NCBI GenBank assembly: GCA_012727825.1
Contig: JAAYGH010000178.1
Location: 1 to 6,294, forward strand
Source of the DNA: Trueperella sp.
GTDB taxonomy: Bacteria > Actinomycetota > Actinomycetes > Actinomycetales > Actinomycetaceae
DNA length: 6,294 bases
Reading direction: 5' to 3'
Shown here piece after piece: positions 1 through 5,513 of the stretch (its first letter is position 1; each line of letters starts with the position of its first letter). A model generated the notes under the pieces. It ran no database searches, was not told the DNA's origin, and saw only the letters and a list, made by a program, of their open reading frames with translations. A program made the translations under genes and the position numbers.

Positions 1-810
1 CCAGAAATCGATCTCGGGCGTATCTTTGACGAGCCTGATCGTATCCTTGACAGTCCAGCCATAGGTGCCCTCGTGCTTCTCGAAGTTCTCGGCGAGCCAG
101 TCGGTGGCTGAAATCCGCATAAATATCGGAATATCACCAATTGCCGACCGAACCGCCCGTACGATCTCCTTGAAAAAGCGCGTACGCCCTTCGTAGTTTC
201 CGCCCCATTCATCATCGCGAAAATTAGAGACGGGACTCAGGAATTGATGGATCAGGTAGCCGTGGGCGCCATGCAATTCGATCGCTTTAAATCCGGCCTT
301 CACTGCAAGCTCGGCTGATCGGGCAAACTGCTCGATCGTCTCAATAATCTCCTCGTGAGTCATCTGCCGAGGCAATCCAAGGCTGTCGTCGTATGCGACT
401 GCGCTCGGTGCGATGGTCTCCCATCCCCCGTGGTCCGGCTGCACGCGCCCGCGGCCAACCCACGGCGCAGCTGACGATCCTTTCCTGCCCGCATGTCCAA
501 GCTGGATCGCTGGCAGTGCTCCGTGTTCCGAAATCAGCCCGGCTAAGTAGGCGAAAGCCGGAACGTCGTCGTCGTGATTGAGAACCAAACAGTGCGGGGA
601 AATTCTTCCCACGGGTGTAATACCCGTGGCCTCCACAGTGACAACGCCGAAGCCGCCAAGGGCACGGGAGGCGTAGTGCTGGAAGTGCCAAGAGTTCGGG
701 CGCCCAAGGTCGGGGCCTTGAGCGGCGGCGGAGTATTGACACATCGGCGGGAGCCAGATCCTGTTGCGAATCTGGCTCCCGCGAATAGTAATGGGATCGA
801 ATAAATGCAC
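1..810 (-). CDS. Old Yellow Enzyme-family NADH:flavin oxidoreductase (YqjM-type ene-reductase), C-terminus off the window
   Basis: An FMN-dependent ene-reductase TIM barrel; the family uses NAD(P)H to reduce activated C=C bonds. The frame is open from 810 to the window edge (270 residues; homologues have about 340-370, so the C-terminal FMN-phosphate region is missing). Seen: HLFDPITIR and NRIWLPPMCQYSA (residues 2-28), with Cys24 and Tyr26 matching the catalytic Cys and Tyr of YqjM; EATGITPVGRIS (60-71); QLGHAGRK with Gln103; HGAHGYLIHQFLSP with His180 and His183, the substrate-binding pair; and MRISATDW with Arg232. The GTG start at 810 is chosen because the in-frame TAA of the upstream gene lies only one codon earlier, an AGAGGA sits 10 bases upstream, and the family N-terminus begins here. 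It is the last gene of the oxidoreductase operon seen in the window. No iron-sulfur motif is visible, which argues against 2,4-dienoyl-CoA reductase (FadH), although the missing C-terminus limits this. The substrate is unknown. Confidence 0.93.
   Translation of the reverse strand, partial: MHLFDPITIRGSQIRNRIWLPPMCQYSAAAQGPDLGRPNSWHFQHYASRALGGFGVVTVEATGITPVGRISPHCLVLNHDDDVPAFAYLAGLISEHGALPAIQLGHAGRKGSSAAPWVGRGRVQPDHGGWETIAPSAVAYDDSLGLPRQMTHEEIIETIEQFARSAELAVKAGFKAIELHGAHGYLIHQFLSPVSNFRDDEWGGNYEGRTRFFKEIVRAVRSAIGDIPIFMRISATDWLAENFEKHEGTYGWTVKDTIRLVKDTPEIDFW
609..629 (-). repeat. 8-bp perfect inverted repeat (hairpin) inside the ene-reductase gene
   Basis: Read on the minus strand, the arms are CCACGGGT and ACCCGTGG around a five-base loop, ATTAC. 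The hairpin falls in the codons for the conserved EATGITPVG segment, so the sequence is also under coding constraint. No U-run follows it in the transcript, so it is not an intrinsic terminator. A role is unproven; the repeat itself is certain. Confidence 0.6.
747..782 (-). repeat. 13-bp perfect inverted repeat with 10-base loop near the start of the ene-reductase gene
   Basis: Positions 747-759 (GCGGGAGCCAGAT) are the exact reverse complement of 770-782 (ATCTGGCTCCCGC), with loop 760-769. In the operon mRNA this is a GC-rich 13-bp stem covering bases 29-64 of the ene-reductase coding sequence, about 32 bases beyond the stop of the preceding gene. The codons still give a normal family N-terminus (RGSQIRNRIWLPP). 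No T-run follows on either strand, so it is not a standard Rho-independent terminator. Possible roles, all inferred, are a barrier against 3'-to-5' decay that stabilises the upstream mRNA, a translational brake on the ene-reductase, or an operator-like site. Confidence 0.75.
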
Positions 811-813
811 CTG

Positions 814-2472
814 TTAGATTTCCTCTGGGACCATAGTGATAGCACCGCACGGGCACTCTTCGGCGCAGATGCCGCACCCCTTACAGTAGTCATACTTGAA
901 CTCGTAGACGCCGGAAGCAATCTTTTCCACCGCGTTGTCCGGGCAGACGCCGAAGCAGTTATCGCATCCGAAGCAGTTGCCACAGCTCATACAACGCCGT
1001 GCTTCAAAGATTGCAGATTCTTCATCAAGTCCGATGACTACTTCGTCGAAGGTGGACGAGCGGCGCGCACCCTCGAGACGCTTGCGGATCTTCGCCGGCG
1101 CGTCCGAGTAATACCAGGTTTCCATACGATCGAGCGTGGCATCGCCGTGCTTTTCTGGCGGGGTGTAGGTTCCTCCGCGAAGCCACGAGTCAATGTAGCG
1201 GGCTGCTTTCTTACCGTGGCCAATCGCGACAGTTACGTTTTTCTCGGACGGCACCATATCGCCACCCGCAAAAACTCCCTCTCGGCCCGTCATCATCTGC
1301 GGAGAAACCTTGACTGTGCCCCACTCGATCTCGATCCCATCAACACCTTCAAGAAGCGAAAGATCCGACTCTTGGCCCAGTGCCATAATTAGCGAATCAG
1401 CGGCGAGCTCCTCATATTCGCCCGTGGGCTGTGGGAAGCCGTTCTCGTCGAGTTCCATCTTCTCGATCTTGATAGTCGAGTCGTCCACGTGATTAACGGT
1501 GGACAGCCACCGCATTGTGATGCCCTCTTCCTCAGCCTCGGTGACTTCGGAATCATGGGCCGGCATACGATCGCGCGTTCGACGGTAAAGGATCACTGAC
1601 TCGGTGGCTCCGAGGCGCTTGGCAGTCCGTGCGGCGTCGACGGCAGTATTTCCGCCACCGTAAACAACGACGCGACGGCCGAGGAGCGGTTGCTCGTCGG
1701 TGTCTGCTGTACCGCCTTCTTCTACGGTGCGAAGCACATCAACGGCGTCCATGATCTTCGACGCTTCGGCGGCAGGAACGTTGATGTTTTTCCCGATTTG
1801 GGCACCTACCGCGGTGAAGACGGCATCGAATTCCTCGAGGGCATCCTCGACATTAGTGACGAGCGTTCCTTGCTCGAACGTCACACCCATGTCGGCGATA
1901 CGGTCCACCTCGGCGTCGAGAATATGGCGCGGAAGACGGTAGGACGGGATGCCGTAGCGCATCATGCCACCGGGCTTAGCACCCTGGTCTCGAATCGTCA
2001 CGTCATGACCGAGCAACGCGAGGTGGTAGGCCGCAGATAGACCGGATGGGCCGGATCCGACGACGAGTACCTTCAGACCCGTCGGCTGGGCGTTGATCTC
2101 GACCTTCCAGCCTTCCTCGATGGCCTTGTCGCCGAGGAAACGTTCCACTGAGTTAATCCCGACAGCTTCGTCGACCTCCGCGCGGTTACACGCGGTCTGG
2201 CATGAGTGGTAACACACGCGACCCATCACGGCAGGCAACGGGTTATTGACCATGATCTCGCGCCATGCAGCCTCGTAGTCGCCTTCTTCGGTGTGGTAAA
2301 GCCACTTTTGAATGTTCTCACCAGCCGGGCACTGCTTATTGCATGGCGGAAGTAAATCCACATAAATCGGCCGTTCCGACCGCCAGGTACCGGTGAGGTT
2401 TTGCATCGACGAGCCGACCTCAAGGGTAATGGCAAATGGGCGCATCTCTTCTGCGCCGTGGGTGGTTGTCAT
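814..2472 (-). CDS. GltD-like FAD/NAD(P)H oxidoreductase fused to a double [4Fe-4S] ferredoxin module, electron-transfer subunit of the 2-oxoacid oxidoreductase
   Basis: Predicted to move electrons between the 2-oxoacid oxidoreductase encoded upstream and NAD(P). Of 552 residues, 40-115 resemble the N-terminal iron-sulfur domain of glutamate synthase small subunit (Cys44, Cys48, Cys87, Cys91, Cys95). An FAD Rossmann motif, VVGSGPSGLSAAYHLA, lies at 137-152; a second nucleotide motif, YGGGNTAVDAAR, at 271-282 with YRRTRDRMPA at 296-305; the FAD-closing GVFAGGD at 399-405. The tail carries two cysteine groups: 494, 497, 500, 503, 506, 510 and 530, 533, 536, 540, 542. The second is a clear ferredoxin pattern, CKGCGICAEECP. 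The ATG overlaps the beta-subunit stop as ATGA, with AGGGAG 7 bases upstream, which favours this start over Met10 or Met23. PadH of NAD-linked phenylglyoxylate dehydrogenase is the closest functional parallel I know. No large glutamate synthase gene adjoins, so ordinary GltD is unlikely. NADP versus NAD preference cannot be read securely. Confidence 0.9.
   Translation of the reverse strand: MTTTHGAEEMRPFAITLEVGSSMQNLTGTWRSERPIYVDLLPPCNKQCPAGENIQKWLYHTEEGDYEAAWREIMVNNPLPAVMGRVCYHSCQTACNRAEVDEAVGINSVERFLGDKAIEEGWKVEINAQPTGLKVLVVGSGPSGLSAAYHLALLGHDVTIRDQGAKPGGMMRYGIPSYRLPRHILDAEVDRIADMGVTFEQGTLVTNVEDALEEFDAVFTAVGAQIGKNINVPAAEASKIMDAVDVLRTVEEGGTADTDEQPLLGRRVVVYGGGNTAVDAARTAKRLGATESVILYRRTRDRMPAHDSEVTEAEEEGITMRWLSTVNHVDDSTIKIEKMELDENGFPQPTGEYEELAADSLIMALGQESDLSLLEGVDGIEIEWGTVKVSPQMMTGREGVFAGGDMVPSEKNVTVAIGHGKKAARYIDSWLRGGTYTPPEKHGDATLDRMETWYYSDAPAKIRKRLEGARRSSTFDEVVIGLDEESAIFEARRCMSCGNCFGCDNCFGVCPDNAVEKIASGVYEFKYDYCKGCGICAEECPCGAITMVPEEI
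821..826 (-). promoter_or_regulatory. Ribosome-binding site supporting the GTG start of the ene-reductase
   Basis: The minus strand reads AGAGGA here, 10 bases before the GTG at 810-808. It lies inside the last codons of the preceding gene, whose TAA (816-814) is separated from the GTG by a single CAG codon. The layout favours translational coupling. The spacing is slightly long, so initiation may rely partly on ribosomes terminating just upstream. Confidence 0.5.
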
Positions 2473-3551
2473 TGATCGTCTCCCTCGTACTTGACGAATT
2501 CGTCCAGTGAGTCTTCACCGATGAGGTTGTACCGCCGGATGTTACGGTCGGCCATCGCCTGAATGCGTGTGATGACGTTTGGATCCGCCCCCTTCTTGAA
2601 CAGGTGAGCGAAGCGACGCTGCGGCCTCAGGTAGTCCTCCACCGGCACGGGCCTGCGGATCTTTTGCACCGAGGTCACATCGCCGTTCTCGGCTTCGAAC
2701 ACCGGAAACAGTCCGGTTTGCGTGGCCAGTCGCGCGATCTTGATGGTGATGTCCGAGGCTGTGCCCCAACCAAGCGGACACGGCACAAACACGTGGATGT
2801 AGCGTGCGCCGCTCATGCCCATCGCCTTCGTGACCTTGTACTCGAGATCTCGCAGATCCGAGACGGATGCTGTGGCAACGTAGGGAATTTCGTGCGCCAT
2901 CGCGATCCGTGGCAGATCCTTGCCCTGACCCCATTCATTTCCAGGCTCCGGGCCGACGGGTTGGGTGGTCGCTGTGCGCGCTGCCGGAGGGGTTGCACCC
3001 GAGCGTTGAACACCCGTGTTCATATACGCTTCGTTGTCGTAGCAAATGTAAAGCACGTCGTCATTACGTTCGAACATTCCCGACAGTGCGCCGAATCCGA
3101 TATCGACTGTGCCGCCGTCGCCACCTTGCGCGACAACTCGCACGTCTTTCTTGCCCAGCGCCTTCAGTCCTGCTTGCGCGCCGGTCGCAACCGCTGGCGC
3201 GTTTCCAAACAGAGAATGGACCCACGGAAGGTTCCACGACGTCTCCGGGTACGGCGTTGAGAACACCTCTAAACAACCCGTGGCATTAACAGCGATCACG
3301 TTGTTATCGGTCGCCGCCATGGCGGCATCCAGTGCGTAACGGGCGCCGAGCGCCTCACCGCATCCCTGGCACGCCCGATGACCGGAGGTCAGAGAGTTGA
3401 ACCGTTGTTTGCCGGATTGGACGGACTGGTACTTGTCCTCAACCAAGCGGTTACCAACCGCGAACGATCCGACCTGATAGAACTTCACTTCTTCACGCGA
3501 GGGAATTGCGGTCTGACGATATTCCGGCGTGGGCAGATCGATGGATGTCAT
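2469..3551 (-). CDS. 2-oxoacid:acceptor oxidoreductase beta subunit, thiamine-diphosphate and [4Fe-4S] binding (porB-like)
   Basis: The catalytic thiamine-diphosphate subunit of a pyruvate:ferredoxin oxidoreductase-type enzyme, which decarboxylates a 2-oxoacid and passes electrons to its own iron-sulfur cluster. Within 360 residues, GHRACQGCGEALGAR (57-71) supplies Cys61 and Cys64, Cys93 follows in NATGCLEVF, and Cys258 in FVPCPLGW is the likely fourth ligand. The thiamine-diphosphate/Mg motif is GGDGGTVDIGFGAL (143-156), completed by YDNEAYMNTGVQRSGATP (171-188). About 55 residues precede the first cysteine pair, including FYQVGSFAVGNRLVED; this extension is longer than in archaeal PorB and recalls the phenylglyoxylate/2-oxoisovalerate branch. 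The ATG follows a strong AAGGAGG and overlaps the alpha-subunit stop by four bases, so 1:1 coupling with alpha is likely. Substrate is undecided among pyruvate, branched-chain 2-oxoacids and aryl 2-oxoacids. No separate delta subunit is present nearby. Confidence 0.94.
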   Translation of the reverse strand: MTSIDLPTPEYRQTAIPSREEVKFYQVGSFAVGNRLVEDKYQSVQSGKQRFNSLTSGHRACQGCGEALGARYALDAAMAATDNNVIAVNATGCLEVFSTPYPETSWNLPWVHSLFGNAPAVATGAQAGLKALGKKDVRVVAQGGDGGTVDIGFGALSGMFERNDDVLYICYDNEAYMNTGVQRSGATPPAARTATTQPVGPEPGNEWGQGKDLPRIAMAHEIPYVATASVSDLRDLEYKVTKAMGMSGARYIHVFVPCPLGWGTASDITIKIARLATQTGLFPVFEAENGDVTSVQKIRRPVPVEDYLRPQRRFAHLFKKGADPNVITRIQAMADRNIRRYNLIGEDSLDEFVKYEGDDQ

Positions 3552-4810
3552 GACTCCTCCTTGTTTTCTGCCAATCGCTCCGCGTAGTCGCGTAGCAGGT
3601 TCTCGGGAATGGCCCCCGACTTACGAATCTGAGCCTCGCGGTCAAGTTCACGCTGAACGAGATCCTCATCCAAATCAAGGAATGTCAGGTTCTCCACCTC
3701 ACCCTTGACCGCCTTGTCGAGGGATCGGTGAAGCGAATCGACAGTGATGTCTCGTCCGCCAAGACCCGCGATGAGCTCGTGACACACGAACTTCTGGCCA
3801 CGAAGTGCTGCGCGGCAGTGAGACGAGACGATTCCGCCGATGCCCACAGAGAATGCCTTTTCAAGGACGACGAAACGGTCTGCCTTCTCCAGTACGCGCC
3901 GGACCTCAGCCGTTGGGAACGGGCGGAATGCAACGAGCGAGAGTACGCCAATCTTTTCGCCGCGTGCACGGCGCTGGTCGACGACGTCGCGAAGGGTCCC
4001 CGTAATGGAGCCGAGACACACGACCACGGTTTCCGCGTCATCACAGAGGTATTCATGGATCAGACCACCCGAGTCCCGTCCGAATATCTCAGCAAACTCC
4101 TCTTTCACCTTCGGGATGAGTTCGAGGGCGTCAAGCTGCTTGTGATGGGCGAGGTAGCGAACTTCCGTGAACGCTTCGGGCCCGACCATCGCGCCAATTG
4201 AAATCGGATCGGCAGGGTCGAGTACCTGGCGCGGTTCGTACGGGGGTAGGAACTTATCGACGTCGTCCTGATCCGGGACATCCACCTGTTCCACCGCATG
4301 GGTGAGGATGAAGCCATCCATACACACCATGACAGGTAAAGAAAGCTCCTCGGCTATGCGAAATGCCTGCACGTGGAGGTCGGCAGCTTCCTGATTGTCC
4401 TTGGCATAAAGCTGGAGCCACCCTGAATCGCGCTGTGACATCGTGTCCGAATGGTCGTTCCAGATGTTGATCGGCGATCCGATCGCGCGATTCGCCACGG
4501 TCATGACGATCGGGAGCCCGAGGCCAGATGCGTTGTAAACTGCCTCAACCATAAAGAGAAGTCCCTGAGACGCCGTCGCCGTATAGGAACGCGCACCCAC
4601 GGCGGACGCTCCGATCGATGCAGACATCGCTGAGAATTCCGACTCGACATTGATGTACTCACAATTCTTGAGAGTGCCATCCTTAACGAGTGCCGATAGG
4701 CCCTCCACGATGTGGGTCTGGGGTGAGATTGGGTACGCAGCGATGACGCCCGGACGGCAGGCCGCCACTGCTTCCGCAACTGCCAATGAACCTTCTATTT
4801 GCTTAAGCAT
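3548..4810 (-). CDS. 2-oxoacid:acceptor oxidoreductase alpha subunit (porA-like)
   Basis: The alpha subunit pairs with beta to form the active site, binding the pyrimidine end of thiamine diphosphate and the 2-oxoacid. It has 420 residues, close to the usual 380-410. Seen: EGSLAVAEAVAACRPGVIAAYPISPQT (6-32), the family's N-terminal signature; the glutamate stretch VESE (55-58) expected to contact the thiamine ring; TATASQGL (77-84); NRAIGSPINIW with Arg108 and the following DHSD (119-122); GWLQLYAKDNQEA (130-142). A second, transketolase-C-like domain runs from about 258 to 365 (VVVCLGSITGT, LVAFRPFP, AGLGGRDIT). The ATG is preceded by AGAGAGG at a six-base spacing, and the first eight bases overlap the end of the gamma gene. 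The tail (about 380-420) is charged and probably helical. Conserved motifs are intact and there is no frameshift. Confidence 0.94.
   Translation of the reverse strand: MLKQIEGSLAVAEAVAACRPGVIAAYPISPQTHIVEGLSALVKDGTLKNCEYINVESEFSAMSASIGASAVGARSYTATASQGLLFMVEAVYNASGLGLPIVMTVANRAIGSPINIWNDHSDTMSQRDSGWLQLYAKDNQEAADLHVQAFRIAEELSLPVMVCMDGFILTHAVEQVDVPDQDDVDKFLPPYEPRQVLDPADPISIGAMVGPEAFTEVRYLAHHKQLDALELIPKVKEEFAEIFGRDSGGLIHEYLCDDAETVVVCLGSITGTLRDVVDQRRARGEKIGVLSLVAFRPFPTAEVRRVLEKADRFVVLEKAFSVGIGGIVSSHCRAALRGQKFVCHELIAGLGGRDITVDSLHRSLDKAVKGEVENLTFLDLDEDLVQRELDREAQIRKSGAIPENLLRDYAERLAENKEES
3556..3562 (-). promoter_or_regulatory. Strong Shine-Dalgarno for the beta subunit
   Basis: The minus strand reads AAGGAGG followed by AGTC and the ATG at 3551. 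It is the strongest ribosome-binding site in the window and sits inside the last codons of the alpha gene. It fixes the beta start and suggests efficient re-initiation after alpha, in keeping with an equal ratio of the two catalytic subunits. Confidence 0.7.
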
Positions 4811-5381
4811 GGAGAGCCTCTCTCTTCGAGTTCACCAATTCGTATGCCTCGCGGGCCGCGGCGACGTTCATCTCGCCCACCTTGCCGGGGAAACGCTCCC
4901 TGATCGCGCTACTCACGGATTCCATTTCGTAAAGACCTGTGAGGGCTGCGGCTGCGCCAAGGAGAACAGCATTCGGGACTGTCCGACCGGTGTGTTTGCG
5001 TGCGATCTCAGCCGCTGGAATCGTCATGAAGTGGCCAGTGGGCATCGACTCTTGACGCTCAGCGAGGCCTAGCTCCCCACTGCGCTTCGACGAATTGATC
5101 AGCACATAGCCGTCGGGATTAAGACCCGCGAAGACGTCAACAATGCCCAGCAAAGTGGGATCTTGGATGATGAGCAGATCAGGGGCGAGCACGGGCTCAC
5201 GAGTGCGGATCTTTTCGTCCCGTACCCGACAATAAGCGACGACGGGTGCGCCCGTTCGCTCTGATCCAAACGACGGGAAGGCTTGGGCGTGTCTGCCTTC
5301 CGCAAAAGCTGCCATAGCGACAAGGTCGGATGCCGTCACAACGCCCTGTCCGCCTCGTCCATGAATGCGAATCTCTGCCAT
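4803..5381 (-). CDS. 2-oxoacid:acceptor oxidoreductase gamma subunit (porC-like), first gene of the operon
   Basis: The gamma subunit of heterotetramer-type 2-oxoacid oxidoreductases; in the single-chain pyruvate:ferredoxin enzymes the matching domain is implicated in CoA handling and subunit contacts. The 192 residues match the family's usual 180-195. Seen: the N-terminal IRIHGRGGQGVVTASDLVA (4-22) with its glycine-rich loop, AQAFPSFGSERTGAPVVAY (32-50), PDLLIIQDPTLL (67-78), and the C-terminal VPNAVLLGAAAALTGL (135-150). It lacks a ferredoxin extension, so this operon's delta function must come from elsewhere, most likely the fused ferredoxin module four genes along. The ATG at 5381 has no recognisable Shine-Dalgarno but has a -10-like box seven bases upstream, pointing to leaderless translation. 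The stop overlaps the alpha start by eight bases. Gene order gamma-alpha-beta is common in this family. Confidence 0.94.
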   Translation of the reverse strand: MAEIRIHGRGGQGVVTASDLVAMAAFAEGRHAQAFPSFGSERTGAPVVAYCRVRDEKIRTREPVLAPDLLIIQDPTLLGIVDVFAGLNPDGYVLINSSKRSGELGLAERQESMPTGHFMTIPAAEIARKHTGRTVPNAVLLGAAAALTGLYEMESVSSAIRERFPGKVGEMNVAAAREAYELVNSKREALHA

Positions 5382-5388
5382 GACTTAG

Positions 5389-5394
5389 ATCATA
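5389..5394 (-). promoter_or_regulatory. Probable -10 box of the oxidoreductase operon, giving a leaderless mRNA
   Basis: The minus strand reads TATGAT, then seven bases, then the ATG of the gamma-subunit gene. This spacing would put the transcription start at or one base before the A of the ATG (5381). No Shine-Dalgarno precedes the ATG, which agrees with a leaderless transcript, a frequent arrangement in actinobacteria. I see no convincing -35 hexamer at 16-18 bases upstream (17 bases gives GCACCT). This is the only clear promoter candidate in the 132-base gap after the methyltransferase gene. Confidence 0.5.
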
Positions 5395-5417
5395 GTCTCG
5401 GCCAGAAAGAGAGGTGC

Positions 5418-5437
5418 GACACTTTCCACGACGTGTC
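5418..5437. promoter_or_regulatory. Short inverted repeat GACAC-N10-GTGTC upstream of the operon promoter
   Basis: A five-base dyad with a ten-base spacer, centred about 46 bases upstream of the inferred transcription start, where an activator or repressor dimer could bind. Such a short dyad is easily produced by chance, and it does not match an operator I recognise (not the TTGTGAA-type Rex site). Recorded as a candidate only. Confidence 0.2.
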
Positions 5438-5513
5438 CAATTTTCCCATAGAGCGCCGTGAATAATTGCGCCCAGATGTGCGGTTTTAGGACTAAGGGCC
5501 TTGACTGTGCCGG

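Noticed and set aside
341..983. Minus-strand open frames of 178 and 146 codons overlapping the left end
   Set aside because: The frame that encodes the ene-reductase runs through this region with strong motifs up to the window edge; the alternatives are out-of-frame, arginine- or serine-rich shadows.
805..1392. Plus-strand open frame of 195 codons opposite the flavoprotein gene
   Set aside because: It lies antisense to a gene with clear cofactor motifs, has no recognisable domain, and fits the usual long mirror frames of GC-rich coding sequence. The other plus-strand frames (for example 2604-3260 and 3728-4201) are rejected for the same reason.
814..2472. Annotation of the 552-residue protein as glutamate synthase small subunit (GltD)
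   Set aside because: The N-terminal and Rossmann domains are GltD-like, but no large glutamate synthase subunit adjoins, the C-terminus is a double ferredoxin module, and the gene overlaps the 2-oxoacid oxidoreductase beta gene.
2493..2504. 12-base palindrome GACGAATTCGTC near the end of the beta-subunit gene
   Set aside because: A palindrome with six-base arms is expected about once by chance in a window of this size, and it simply encodes DEFV.
5451..5473. Possible terminator hairpin after the methyltransferase gene (GGGCGC paired with GCGCTC, 11-base loop)
   Set aside because: The stem has only six pairs including a G-U, the loop is long, and no U-run follows. I cannot support a terminator here, so read-through from the methyltransferase gene into the operon remains possible.
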